Source: Phragmites australis
Taxonomy: Eukaryota; Streptophyta; Magnoliopsida; Poales; Poaceae
Assembly: GCF_958298935.1 (NCBI RefSeq)
Contig: NC_084942.1
Location: 4,533,501-4,597,500 of the forward strand
Reading direction: 5' to 3'
Length of the DNA stretch: 64,000 nt
Shown: piece by piece, positions 1 through 14,255 of the stretch
Layout: the number at the start of each line of letters is the position of its first letter
Numbering within the stretch: the stretch's first letter is position 1
Program-made: the position numbers and the translations under genes
Notes under the pieces: model-generated
Told to the model about the DNA's origin: nothing
Databases searched by the model: none
What the model saw: only the letters and a program-made list of their open reading frames with translations

Positions 1-1649
1 TCCCTCCTGGTTCAATGCTGAGAAATTTCAAAACATCACCTTTTGGCAATGCAGTCAGCATGCTTTGGTACTAGCCTGCCTGACAACTATGGACAAAAGG
101 CTACTCCTGCCCATCTACAACTAGGTGCAGGGGCCTCCCTCATTCTTTAGGACCATGGATGAAAGAGAGGAAGAAGAAAGAGTGAGAGAGAAGGAGAGAA
201 AGGGAAGAGAGATGACGACAGAAGCAGAGGGACCCTCTTTACTCGGCTGCCCTGCGTTCGCCACTGCCTAGGTATGTTTGGACAATGAATGATTCATTTG
301 TACTAGTAAGTTATATATTATTTGAGAGGAATTCATGGATACACGTCAGGTACTGTTGAGAAGCTTTCACTAGGTTTGGCGAAAGCGGAGTGCACACATG
401 AACTGCTGCACTCGCCCAAGAACGAGGGGTGTTCCCGCAGGAAAGCAAAGAAAAATCCGTGGCATATGGTGCCCTTGCTTCTGCAACAGCTCCGGCTGAG
501 AATGGATCGGAGTTGATGATTCAAAAGATTGGCATGTGAAAAGCAGGGTCGAAAAAAATTCCTATGTCAGAATCTGTTTCACACCATGACATTCATGCAG
601 ATAGTTCTGTGGCTTCTACAACATGGCAATTATATATGCCCGTCCCAGAAAGATAATGGAAAAGAAAGAGTACAGACGAGATCAGCACGAAGCTGTTGTG
701 TTTCAAAATCTCCAGCACAGTCCAAAGAAGCTACATGGTCGGGGTTGCGCCAGCGGCCGTCGTGCACCGGCCGGAGTCACGGCCAAAACGATCCGATGGT
801 GCAGCAATGCAAAGGGAGAGCAGGACTGACAAATGTTATCAGGACAATCGCCATGGATCATGATCGATGTCTAGAAAGAGTTCATGGAGGACTGCCTTGG
901 CCCATTGCCTTGAGAAGCTCGAGGTTCTGGATGAGGTCAATGTCGGCTTGGAGGAGATGCTGGCAATGAGGGAGTCGGCATGCCGCTTGATCCCTCCGTC
1001 GAGTCTGCTTCGTACTTGCCGGACGGTCCCCTATGAAAGTTTAGAGCTTTTTCGTTTTACTGCAAGAACATGAAAGCCAAGGTCGAAACTCATGACTCAT
1101 GAGTAGCTCAAGAGTTGGTCAATGCATCTAAGATGAATTCTCAAATGTCATAGTCCTCTAACAACTAGTAAGAACAAGCTCAAAACTAGAGAACAAGAAT
1201 CGCATGATCTCACTGAAAGAGGGGAGCAAAGCTCGAAATCCTTGAAAAACTTTCTTGGATGGGGATAAATCTGAATACAAAGACAATCTTCCACATCTTA
1301 ATCCATCTGGATTGCGAAGAAATCGACAAGTCACATGGAGAACGAGGCAAGAACACCAGGGTCAAAAGATATGAATAAACACGAGAGGCATATGCACGCA
1401 CGGTTTTGGGGTTTGTATTTTGGGAAGGATTAAAATTCAGATGTTCCATGGGATGCTCCGATGTAACATTGGCAAGCAACATCTAAAGAAAAAAAGTTCA
1501 GCGACTGCAACAAAGCAGGAGTTAAAAATATAAAAATTTAATAAAATCCTAGTTCTTCATCCTAAAAATCATTTGACGATGTAGGTCCTAACTTCACAAA
1601 GATGCACCTTAAAAATCTTTGAAAAAAGGTTAAAAACAAAATCTGCAAT
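1..1649. other. Unassigned region with possible decayed gene fragment
   Basis: No gene could be established. A stretch at about 500-1075 (+) has patchy coding character: short open frames are joined by shifts, including a Leu/Glu-rich segment at 867-1073 resembling a helical peptide (key residues TALAHCLEKLEVLDEVNVGL). It has no recognisable domain and is interrupted by stops. It could be the eroded end of a gene lying to the left of the window or simply noise. The rest (1-320, 1080-1649) is low-complexity and AT-rich. Confidence 0.2.
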
Positions 1650-1658
1650 GTTATAAGC
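1650..1658 (+). repeat. Left 9-bp target-site duplication
   Basis: GTTATAAGC, repeated exactly at 2383-2391, flanks the GATACG-rich element. Confidence 0.5.
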
Positions 1659-2382
1659 TAGGGACCATCGATACAGATACGTGTGTATCGGTATTGGACC
1701 GATACGAATACGGGATACATCATTTTTCTAGAAAATCCAATATACGAATACGTTTTACTATTAAAAAAACAGTAATAAAATATTCTCGTCCTCTACTCTA
1801 AGTCTCCAACTTGTATTCGGCTAGATGTGACCACTAGCTAATAACTAATAGATCGACACATGGCAGCGGCATAGGTTTCACTATCATCCTCATGCCGTTT
1901 GGGTTGGGCAAGCCGGTGAGGGAGGCTGCTTTGATGACAGCCACAGCCCCAAATGCCATCTCACAGCCATCGCCCCCATAGTACTGTCTGCTTGTCGCTG
2001 CCCGCACGGGGATGGGAAGAAAGAAGGAGGAAAAAGAGGAGCATGGGAGGACAGGAACTCACCACTGGTAGATGGTGGAGGACGTCGTCGCCAGCGCTAC
2101 AAGCGTGGTGGTGATGGGCGAGAGGGAGGCATGGGAGTGCGTCTCAGAGTGGGAGATGCGGCTAGGAGATGCAATATCATTAGGTTATGTGTCTGGGAGA
2201 TGCAATTGGGTCAGACTGGATTGGATTGTATCCTAAAGGTATCCCACAAGTATCTAAGAAGTATATGAATTTTTAATATTTATTTTTATTCAGATACTCA
2301 GTGGATACGTATCCGTCGAGTATCTGACGCGTATCAGATACGATATGGATACATGGGTATTTGGAAGTACGGTATTTCAGAG
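1659..2382. mobile_element. Non-autonomous Mutator-like element rich in GATACG motifs
   Basis: A 724-bp segment is bounded by a perfect 9-bp direct repeat, GTTATAAGC, at 1650-1658 and 2383-2391. Nine bases is the duplication length made by Mutator-like transposases. Both ends are crowded with GATACG/CGTATC words in both orientations (1670-1760 and 2280-2355), giving imperfect inverted structure. The inside has no long open frame, so it would need a transposase from elsewhere. The outermost bases do not form a clean terminal inverted repeat, so the family call is an inference from the duplication length and internal structure. Confidence 0.5.
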
Positions 2383-2391
2383 GTTATAAGC

Positions 2392-3890
2392 AATGTGGCC
2401 GATGCAACATAGTGGCATTGCCATTGCCACTTGCCCACATGCAAAATATAATGGTGCAACAATACAGATTCCGCATCGCCCTTATTCTTCGCAGAAAAAA
2501 AATTGTGACAGAAATTAAAAGCCTTTTACAACCATTTTATCTTTCAGATGTAGATTTTGCCCTAATCATCTGCCACTTCATCACCTGATGCCATATCACC
2601 CTTATTCTTTGCATATATATATATTCATGCTGTAAGATCAAAATCTCTCTGAACTAGCAATCAATGTTTCATTAAGTTTCACTTCTTATTAAGGGTTGTT
2701 TGCATATCTCATGGAAAAGCATCCCAATGTTTCCAATTATGATATACAACATAAGGTAGATAGACAAAGCACAAATGTTTATATTAGAACCACAAATCCT
2801 TCCAAAATCGAGTGTCTTTACTGACTACTATCTTCTACCCTGATAAATTTTTCTTACCTCGAGCAAATCTTCCCAGCAAGGGCGAGTTACCAATCTTGTG
2901 CAGCCAGGGCAGTGCGAGATTTCTCGATGTATTTCTTCCTCGCAATCTCTTGTCACATATAGTCTTGGACTTGTTTGGTTGATTGCCACGATTTTGCCGT
3001 AAGGGTGGCGTGCCATAGGTTTTGTGGCAAACAAAATATCCATCACAATTGTAGAAAATTTAGCAATAAATAAGTCTACAACAAATAGATCTTGCTTGAG
3101 AGAAAGTTTGACACAACATAAGTATGTCAGCTAACCAAACACTTAGCCACGTCCGGTAAGTTTAGCTATCTAAGGTGTGACAAACTACATCCATGAACCA
3201 AATATGCCACTAATGTTCTAATTCACCACCTTTTTGCAAAGAAGCCTCACCTTCATTTTTCTCATGTATTTACAATGAACGTCGAATTCAAATAGTACCA
3301 AAAGTCGAGGATGAAAAATAAGGTGTTGTTTGGTTCATCAATTGTAAGCGCAATGGGGAACGATATCGAATTACCTTGGTAATGAAAATGGAATGGGTGA
3401 AAGCAGACTTTGTTTGGTTCGATTCTGAGAATGGAATGAGAACCCATTGCAGTTGGTTGCCAGGCTAAGAGTTAGCAAGCAAGCGTGTTGACCGGTGAGC
3501 ACGAGCCACATGACTACATTGTGATGCCAGTACGCTTCCCGTGCGCCACTGCCAAACTCACCGAGTCCTATGCGGAGGTCGCTCACCGTTGCCGAGCTCA
3601 CCGAGGCCGTCCGTGCCGAGGTCACCCACCATCACTGAGCTCATAGAGGCTGTCCGAGATCACTCGCCACCACGTTCCTTAGGGTCTTGGTGCCATGGGT
3701 TTTCGCGATGAGCTCTACTGGAGACAGTGACGTCAACGGTGATGGAGCTGTCGCATGTGGTGAAGGTACTTGATACAGGATATTTTGAGCGGTATGGGTC
3801 TTATGTTGGCCCGATATTAGGTCGCATGTTACCCAATTACATAGCATTTTAATCAATCACAAACTAACGGATTGGTAGTGTAATCCGAAC
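2392..3890. other. Intergenic, no gene; possible hAT-like remnant at 3318-3890
   Basis: No coding region is supported. The segment 3318-3890 starts with GTGTTGTTTGGTTC and ends with a roughly inverted counterpart (TCCGAACACGAC, 3885-3896). Such ends are common on grass hAT/MITE-type elements. The match is imperfect and no duplication was found, so this is only a suggestion. Confidence 0.25.
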
Positions 3891-3954
3891 ACGACATAAG
3901 TTCAGAAAATGGTTTAGGAACCAAAACAGACTTTTCTCCGAAGCAAAAGAAACA

Positions 3955-4135
3955 TCGGGCTTGGGCTCAGGCCCAACCCAAACCGATGCGATCCAACAGT
4001 AGACCACGATGGGCCAGCAGGCCCTTCCGCCGGTGCGGTCCCCAAAGCCCTAGCCCTAGGGCCAGGGGCATTTTCGTCCGACCCAACCAAACCCTCCTAT
4101 TCGCAGCCACCTATAAATACCCTCCCTAGGGTTTA
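3955..4135 (+). promoter_or_regulatory. RPL3 core promoter: site II boxes, TATA and telo-box
   Basis: The region upstream of ribosomal protein L3 holds GGCCCAAC/GGGCC words (about 3970-4022) resembling site II elements, a TATA box CTATAAATAC at 4111-4120, and an AGGGTTT telo-box within CCCTAGGGTTT at 4124-4134. Telo-boxes next to site II motifs are a known hallmark of plant translation-machinery genes. Transcription should begin roughly at 4140-4150, giving a short CT-rich leader. Confidence 0.7.
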
Positions 4136-4463
4136 CGTCCTTCGTCTCCACCCAGCCCGCGCCGCCGCCGCCCGCGCTCCCCTCAGGTAATCAAACACCG
4201 ACCTCCCCCCTTCAATTTCGCCTTCTCGCCAGCCATTTCATCTCCTGAATCCGTGCGGCCGTATAGTTTTTTCGCAAAACTCTTCATCGCCTTGCTGCGA
4301 GATCGAATTCTCTCTAAGCTGGCGATCCTATTCTAACTTGAAGCAAGTGCGAGCAATCTAGGAACCGATACATTTTTATCCTTGCGGTTCGAATCTGCAG
4401 TCTTGTAGGCGGTTTTCTGGTTGCAGATCTAATGGTTTCGTGCGCGTTGATTGCTGCAGGTAA

Positions 4464-6640
<2,177 letters not shown>

Positions 6641-7069
6641 GCTGCTGTCGAAGCAAAATGTCTCACCTGATAGTGTTATCATTTCATTTTTCTTCTCAAA
6701 TTTCGTGGGAAATATTCGAGGAACTGTGTATGTGTTGCAACTCTGAGCTGCTGCCATTGCGGATGATTAATCTATCGAGTATTAGGAATTTTGGAATCGA
6801 TGGCTGCTTTTTTTTTGGTCTCGTTTGGAAGTTTCAATCTGCTCTGATCCATCCATTATTCGGGAGATGTTTGAATCAAAATTGTTTCATGAGATTTTCG
6901 AAACCGGGCAAAAAGCAGTTCACCCTGCTAGTTGTGCGCGGTTGTTCATCAGAGTTGCCTCCTTACTGTTGCACTGGGCCCACATGTTAGCCTCACGTGA
7001 TGGGCCGAATCTCCCCAATCCAGCTGTGCTCCGACGCGCGAGTGGCACACGGAAGGCTGGCGAGCCACC
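6641..7069 (+). other. RPL3 3' region and COG0212 upstream region
   Basis: This is the 429-bp spacer between two same-strand genes. It is T-rich after the L3 stop, consistent with a 3' UTR and polyadenylation zone, then becomes GC-rich towards the next start. I found no TATA box close to the second gene. Confidence 0.5.
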
Positions 7070-9968
7070 ATGCCTCTTCTCTTCCCCGCCGCGCCGCCGC
7101 TATCGCTTTGCTTCGCCGCGCGCGCCTCCCGCGGCGCGGCGGTCCCAGTGGCATCCGCGGCAAGGAGCTCCTCCTCGTCGTCGTCGGCCTCGTTCGACGC
7201 GGCCGCCTTCGACGCCGAGCGCCTCCGCCTCGACGCCGCGGCGCGGGCCGGGATGGCGTCGGCCGCCGCCGCGGCGGAGGCGGGGGCGGACCCGAGGGCG
7301 TGGAAGTGGGCGGTACGGAAGCGGGTGTGGGACGCGCTGGAGGCCGACGGCGTCGCGCGCGACCCGCGCCCCGTCCACCACCGCATCCCCAACTTCGACG
7401 GCGCCTCCGCCGCCGCGGATTCGGTGAGCTCGCTTTCTCGCCCACCCGTGCTGCGGCCCTCCTCAGCCTTACAACCCCTTTCGTTCCCGCCTCAGTTCGA
7501 GATTACCTGCGTAGAGCATTCCACACCACACATTCGTCACCTATTGTTTTGGTGTAGCTAGTCTGTGGTCATGTGATGTGAAATTATCCCTTACAATTTG
7601 CAAATTCACAATTTGGGTTACTGATGGTAAATTTAATGTGGAATTGTGTCGCTACAACTCGGGCTGATAGTGCGATGTGATGTATTTTAGACCTGTAGTT
7701 ATTCCATGGTCATAAGCAGTTTGTTACTATCAGCGTGTGCTTTAGCATCAACTTTATATGGCGTGCAGCACAATTTTGATCCTTGGCATTCGCATATAAC
7801 TTGTTTTGCTGTTCCTGTTTTCTAAACATTCGTGTACCTGTATTTCTATACTGATATGGAAGTGTTTCAAACTGTCACCACTCACCAGTTGTGGAGGCTA
7901 GACGTGTGTCAAAATGCCGAATGTGTGAAGGTCAATCCTGACTCACCTCAGAAGCAAGTTCGGTTCTTAACACTGTCAGGTTAGTTTGCTATGACCGCAA
8001 CTATTGTGACTGCCCAAACGTAGCGTAAACTTCCCCTGAAGACACATGAAATGTAATGCAGCTGGCTTTTATATTGGCTATCAGTTTTGTCCTTGTTTGC
8101 TTAAACAAGCACCTGTCAGTATTGTCAAACTTTCCAGCAGCTAGCCAGCCAACCAGTTTGTTGTAGTTGCTTGTTTTGGTATAACCCAATGGAGCTTTGA
8201 TATATGAGGTTGATTCTTGTTCACTGCTGCTTAGGGTGCATATGGTCAATATGTCGTTCTGTATCCTGCTTAACTTATGTAAATTTACTGTCTGTTGATC
8301 TCTCATCGAATTCTTGTGTGCTGCAAACCAAACTATACTGGTTGCATATGGGATCCAAGTTTTACAATTTGCAGATTTTGATATGGTCTTTTTAATCTAC
8401 TGGACTGTAAAATTCTTGAGTTTATAATATACTCAATCAGGCATTGATGGAGCCACTGCAATCATGTTAAACTTCTTGTCTGAGCATTTGCAAATGAGTT
8501 GTCTTCTTTTCCATTTTTTCGTTCCTACTTTTTTTACAAATGGCGCTACTTGTGTCTTCCAGGTGATAAAAAGCTGTTGACTCCACAACCTCGGCTAAGG
8601 ACGGGATTTTTCTCAGTTCTGGACTCTCAAATGATACCCACTGGATACATTCCTGAAGCATGCACTTCTGTTGGTGCAGCCAAGTATGGGAGACCAATTG
8701 GTCTAGATGAAAGGATTAAGGTGGATTTGATTGTGATTGGGTCAGTTGCAGTTGACCCAAATTCAGGAGCACGGCTTGGGAAGGGTGAGGTAAATTCTCT
8801 TCTCGTGTATACAGTTGAAGCCAGTTGATATTGTTGTTCCTTTCTACATTTCAACAGTAATAATTAATAGAATACCCCATAAGCTAGATTAAACTGATGG
8901 CCTTTTGTCCAATGTCAACACTGCCTTAAAATGACAAACTATGCTTTGTCTTCCAAAATTAAATCCTTCCTGCTCCTCATCCATAAGTTTATCTATGAAA
9001 ATCAACTGCAGGGATTTGCGGAGCTGGAGTATGGGATGCTTCGTTATATGGGAGCTATAGATGATTCAACCATGATAGTAACCACTGGTGAGCTTTTTTA
9101 TCGATATAGCTAGTAACCTTTTTTTAACTTGAATCTGTTTTGTTTGGTAATGTATTGAAATTTTATATAAGATCCAATCTTATTGTTCTTGGGCATGAGT
9201 GAGTAAATGACAACTATTCCATTTATGTTTTTTCTCAACATATGTAGCTAAGCTCACCGATCTTTCTGATGCGTTAGCCTGTGGTTAATTGGATACAGTT
9301 CTGATTCTAACAATGTTTGAAATATAATGCCCTGTTATACAGATGATTAGTAATCTCTAAGTAACAACTATTCTAATTATGTTTTTTTTCTCCCGTTATA
9401 ACCCAAAGATTGCCCCTGTTACTCGTCACCCAGTGACCGAATTTCATGTGCAGCTTTATCTTATCCTTTTTTCTTTCCTGAACTTGAAAACTATAGGCGT
9501 TTGCCTTTTTTTTTTCCTTTGCCTGGAATCAGAATTGATCGCTTCTTGCTTATTTAGTCTTTAACTAATCACTGACATAAACTGTCAACCGTATCTGTGA
9601 CCACAGTGCATGACAAGCAATTAGTTGATGACATTCCAGTTGAGAAGCTGCTCGTTCATGATGTGCCTGTTGACATTATCTGCACTCCTACTCAGGTCAT
9701 CTTCACGAAGACCACAATCCCGAAGCCACAAGGTTCGACTGATTCCTATCACTTGTTTAACCTGCAAATAAGCCTGATGTGACTAGATTTTGGGGGACTT
9801 CTGCATGCAGGGATTTACTGGGAAAAATTATCTCCAGAAAAGTTAGGGCAAATCCGAATTTTAAGAGAGCTCAAGAGACGCATAGAGCAAGAGACAGGGA
9901 CCATTCTTCCATGTGGGCCTTCGGAGAAGCTGCCACCAACAGCTCAGCGAAGACGGCGACGGCGATAG
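7070..9968 (+). CDS. 5-formyltetrahydrofolate cyclo-ligase-like protein (COG0212), plastid
   Basis: Exons are 7070-7423, 7889-7979, 8563-8789, 9012-9087, 9607-9732 and 9811-9968, totalling 1032 bp and 343 residues, with all junctions GT-AG and frames closing. The first ~45 residues are Ser/Ala/Arg-rich without acidic residues, as in a chloroplast transit peptide. The core has the family's [29 protein letters not shown] and [16 protein letters not shown] motifs, the last being the nucleotide/substrate-binding glycine loop (residues about 218-233), and [12 protein letters not shown] near the end. The family resembles 5-formyl-THF cyclo-ligase. The plant COG0212 branch has been reported to lack that activity and to be linked to thiamine metabolism, so the folate reaction should not be assumed. 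The exon 2 acceptor (7888) is the least certain junction. The Arg-rich C-terminal end (QRRRRR) is unusual. Confidence 0.88.
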
Positions 9969-10572
9969 TCATGTATGTTCAACTTACTAGAAATGTCAAA
10001 AGCACTGACACTGTCTCATATGATATGTCATATCCGCTGACAGAGTTCAGAAAAATGGATATGTGCAATCATCCTAGATTGGCATTATTTTGCTTCAGCT
10101 GGGTACCAATGTAGTAATAGCGACTAATCCAGTACTGAAATATTCAGTTTGCTGCAAAAGGTTACCTAATAAAATTGGGCTTGGCGTAGTGAAGTACACA
10201 CCAGTGTAATTTCGGTTCAGAATCCGTAAGGCCAGGCACTACCGATATACAAATCAAAGGGCGATTCATAGCGTGGGTTGTTCCTAAATAATCTTCACTG
10301 CATCATCATGGATGTAACTACTCTTTACTTATTTAACCCACCACTAAACAAAAAGCTAGCAACAAAGCGAAGTCCCAGGGTCTAGCCCTTATGAAGAGTA
10401 AGCCAAAGGATGGGAACTAAGGTCGTGCCTTGCCTCTTGGGAACGGGAAGGGAGGAAGGGCACCGGTTGCCATGAAATAGGAGCAAAATTGGAGAGGTCG
10501 ACAGCGGTAGCAAGAGAGGGAGTGGAGGAGAGGAGAGGTAACCCTAGGTGCCGCACAACAAAATGAGAGATG
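9969..10572 (+). other. COG0212 3' region, then intergenic
   Basis: This is downstream sequence of the COG0212 gene. Part of it, around 10115-10190, recurs in altered form at about 13420-13480. No open frame of note is present, and the last 200 bases are purine-rich. Confidence 0.4.
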
Positions 10573-11533
10573 CATAGTTATTAAGGTGTCGCCTAATTGA
10601 TGCCTAGGTGTCGAGGCGCTCGGTGGTGTTCACCACACTCGTCGCCTCGCCTAATTTGGGTATGGCGTCCGCTTCGCCGCTCGTGGTGTTGCCTAGGCGT
10701 CGCCTTAGCTTGTCTGGACGCCGTATTGGTCAAGGTGGACGCCACGAGGCCAAACTAGCGCACGAGGGAAAATAGAGAGGGAAGCAGAGCGTGCGCAGGG
10801 GAAGCAAAGAGCGCGTGCGGGGGGAAAGAAGAGAGGGAGCTCAGGCGGGAAAAAGAAGAGAAATAGGTAGAGAGAGCACGCGTGAGGGAGCTCCAGAAGA
10901 CTAGAAAGAACACTAGAACTCACCAGATCCGCCGTCACTGCCTAGTTTGCCGCCGTTGCCTCCCCAACCATCGGCCCTCTTCTGCTCAATCCGCCCTCTG
11001 TTGGTTTGTCGCCGCCTCCCTAGTCCCCACCTCCTCCAATGCTCCACGCTCCAGTCCAGCATGCCTCCTGCTCTCCTTTGTCGTCCGCCGGTCTGCCGCC
11101 GCCACCGCCTCCTCCTGCCATGCCCTCCTCTGCTCAGAGCTTCAGTCTGCCGAATCTGTAATTTGCTCCTTCGCAGTGGCGCTGGCACAACTCCTCTTCC
11201 ATCGTCCACCGGACTGGATTGGTACTTGCTCTGCTCCTCCATGCCTCCTGGTACTGCTTTGCTTGTGTGCTCTAGTGATCTGCTTGCTATTAGTTGTGTA
11301 CTTGTGTACAGCTAGTTGCAGAGGTGGATTATTTGTTACTTGTGTACTACTCTGCTTGCTATTAGTAATGTACTTGTGTTCTGCTATTAGTTGTGTACTA
11401 TTCTTGTTTCAAAAATTATGCTTGTACATTCATGTGAAGTGAGTATGGCGTCGCCTCACCTCACGTCATACCCGCCTAAAAGGTGTGAAGGTAGTCAGAC
11501 GCCTCGCCTCGCCTTACCGTCGTAATAACTATG
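10573..11533. mobile_element. Non-autonomous element with long terminal inverted repeats
   Basis: The left end CATAGTTATTAAGGTGTCGCC (first 12 bases CATAGTTATTAA) and the reverse complement of the right end (CATAGTTATTACGACGG) match, and both continue into repeated GGCG/CGCC words (10585-10700; 11440-11520). The 961-bp element has no transposase. The interior 10880-11440 is CT-rich with repeated TTGTGTACTTGTGT-like words. Flanking bases are GAGAG on both sides but I could not define a full duplication. A Mutator-like origin is plausible. Confidence 0.5.
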
Positions 11534-13080
11534 GAGAGGGAATGAGGGGGCTGGTGGGTAAGCGTAACACGCGACCATATCTAACCATATTCCCTTCATT
11601 TAGTTTCCTTCTTGATTTTTCTCCCTGTTCCTATGTCCTTTATTTTCTCTCATCTCTAATAGTTTCATTTCAAAGGGATTCGTGAAAGGAAAGAAGAGAG
11701 AATCTCGGGGTGGAGGGAATATAAGAGAGAATTTCTTCGTGAAGGGAAGCCATTGGAGTGCTGAAGGGAACGAAAATATCTTCGCGAAGGGAATGAGTCT
11801 CGTGAAAGGAAACTGTTAGAGATGATCTAAGGTGGGCCCCTTTCACACCCGCGGATGTAGCCCTTTTGCACCAGTCATATCTGATTGGACTTCATTCCCG
11901 AGCTTGGATCTAGGGTAATTTCGCATCCCTTAGGTCTAGCTCTAAAAATCGTGCAGGCCTTTGGAGATTATACGATCATCGACCTGATGCAGTGCATCAG
12001 GCCCTGCTGGCACCACCACTGCCACCACAACTAATCTCCACCTCACCCTACCTTGCAATTTAATCTCCCTTGCCCTTCGATGCTAGTTCAATCTTGTTCC
12101 TCCCTTTCTACCATAGCCCCCACCCCCAGTTAAGATGGAACCCTTAATTCCCCTCCAATTGCAACACAATCTACAATGCGATCTCTACAGAGCACTAGAT
12201 CCCATGAAATTGGAACCACCTCTTGTATGCACGGTGGGGTTGTGGGAATACGACTCTATTCATTAGGACTCAAAGGCTTTGATAGGAGGCACACTCATGT
12301 GTTGTGTGAGTGTAATATGCGGTGTGCGCGTCTTCTTTGTAATAGGAAAAATATAAAAATGTGGACAAAAATACGTAAATTAGCAATTTCGAAAGAGCAG
12401 TTTCGTAACAGTTTGGTGGCTAAGTTGATCTTCTCGGTCCGATTCGCCTTGGCCTCTTGGAAGGGAGGGAGGTTCCCTCCTGACAGCCGTCACCGCCTCC
12501 GACCCCGACGCCAACACGGCGGAGGTCAGAGGTCCTCCTTTCTATGGGGATGACACCGGAAACATCGGCGCCCTGATGATGCGATTCGACTTGGATTCCT
12601 TTCAGTTTTACTGTTTTACACCTGAAAACCGTTATTACTGTTACTGTCTAGCAAATGCCATATTCACCGCTGTAATTCTGAGCTTGGCAACTCGCTCTTC
12701 GCTACAAACAATAGAAGCATCCAGCCATTGCAGGTGACTCTGTCGCTTGCCTCCATCCCTCGTTCAGGTAACCTGGACAATACCACCTTAGAAGCGGCAC
12801 CTCGTCGACAGCTACCGACGGTGATGTCTTACTTTTGTTGCGATCCATACTATTGGTGAGCGTCCTAACTCTGTTTTCCCCCAATAGCTTGTATTCCACC
12901 AATAGTGTGCTAAAAATGATCTCTCCAAGCTTTTGTTTTGTTTTCTTATTTATTTACGTATGCGAAATTTTAGAACTTTGTGTAGTAATTTCGGCTGCCA
13001 TGATCTTCGATTCTGTTTTGTTTTCTTCTTTCAAATATTTGGACAGTAATAATGAATGGAGTAGTCAATGATCTTTCACC
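11534..13080. other. Intergenic, no gene supported
   Basis: Short open frames (for example 12176-12553) have no recognisable similarity. A 9-bp-arm inverted repeat, CCTGATGCA-G-TGCATCAGG, lies at 11983-12001. Repeated CGTGAAGGGAA-type words occur at 11680-11810. Nothing else is supported. Confidence 0.3.
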
Positions 13081-13480
13081 TGAATTCCTTCCTTTGACAG
13101 AAAATAAACTAGATGAAACTGATGGCCTTATGTCCAATGTCAACACTGCCTTGAATTACAAGCAATGTTTTGCCTACCAAAACTTTGTTCTTGTTCTTAG
13201 TTGTAGACCTTGCTCATAGCTTTGGGCTAGTTGGATCTACCGCAAACTAGTTAATCTCCACACGATCTCTTCTTCCCATATAGCAACTAATCCAGAAATA
13301 GAAGAACTGAACTTTGTTCTTGTCGTTCTTAGTTGATGTAGACCTTGCTCATAGCTTTGGGCCAGTTGGATCTACCGCAGACTAGTTAATCTCCAAACGA
13401 TCTCTTCTTCCGATCGCTTTATGAAATATTCAGTTAACTGCAAAAGGTTAACTACTGAATTTTGCCGGGCATAGTGAAAA
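13081..13480 (+). repeat. Fragmentary duplicate of COG0212 non-coding sequence, with internal tandem copy
   Basis: About 13102-13175 matches intron 3 of the COG0212 gene (8878-8960; shared GTCCAATGTCAACACTGCC). About 13420-13480 matches its 3' region (10139-10195; shared TATTCAGTT..CTGCAAAAGGTTA). Between them, a segment of about 95 bp is duplicated at 13189-13285 and 13318-13412 (shared GTAGACCTTGCTCATAGCTT). This looks like a rearranged remnant of a second copy of that locus with coding exons lost. Confidence 0.55.
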
Positions 13481-13883
13481 AATGAAACCTGATTATGCAA
13501 AACTGCTTGTTCTTAATAGTGTTTTATGTTTTGCCTCAAACTATGTTTATAGATCAATTCTGAAGAGTAATATAGGCAAACTGACGAACCATCACTGTCT
13601 TACATTACATATTGTATCTTTTGTGGCTGCCCATAACTTCGCTGTTTAGAAGGTGCTGATAGGGAATTGGTAGGAGCAGACAACACCTACCAGTTTACAT
13701 AAGGAAGCAATATTCCAAACCACTCCGATTCTGTGTTCAAAATATTTTGGCCCAACTTCACATTCTTCAGCATGAGGACAACATTGTTTGGAAGTCCTCA
13801 GAAAGTGTTGCTCATGCAAAAAGGACAGGGCATCTAGCTAGCATGTATCTTGACATGCCATTGTGATTTGCAGGAGAGACTTA

Positions 13884-14180
13884 AGGGTCTGTTTGGCAGA
13901 GCTTTCAGAGCACCTTTTCGGCTGAAAATCAGGGGAGCTCTGTCAAATAGCTGCTTTCAGCTTTTAGCTCCCTGAGTGGAATCCATGTGAGTAATTCTCT
14001 GAAATGAACTAGAAGCTGGGGAGCTGAAAAAAACAGCTTCCCTTGATTCACTTCCCGCACAGAATCACTTCTTTCATATAGTTTATTCTAGAGAATCATT
14101 TTCAGCTACAGAATCATTTTTCCCAGAGAATCACTCTCCGCAGAGAATTTGAATCAGTGAGAGCTCTACCAAACATGCCC
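13884..14180. mobile_element. Tourist-like MITE
   Basis: The terminal inverted repeats are about 20 bp. The left end reads (A)GGGTCTGTTTGGCAGAGCT and the right end reverse-complements to GGGCATGTTTGGTAGAGCT. TTA lies on each side (13881-13883 and 14181-14183), the preferred target of PIF/Harbinger-type elements. The element is about 297 bp and non-coding. Confidence 0.65.
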
Positions 14181-14244
14181 TTATTCATGATTGTGTGGCT
14201 GATGAAACTCAGGGCGGACGCAGACCAAAATATAGGGGGGAGGG

Positions 14245-14255
14245 GAACCTTCATC
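14245..14255 (+). repeat. SINE target-site duplication (left copy)
   Basis: GAACCTTCATC, repeated exactly at 14475-14485. Confidence 0.75.

Noticed and set aside
6949..7445. Reverse-strand and alternative-frame proteins over exon 1 of the COG0212 gene
   Set aside because: These are Arg/Pro-rich shadows of a GC-rich exon; the + frame with the transit peptide continues into conserved exons.
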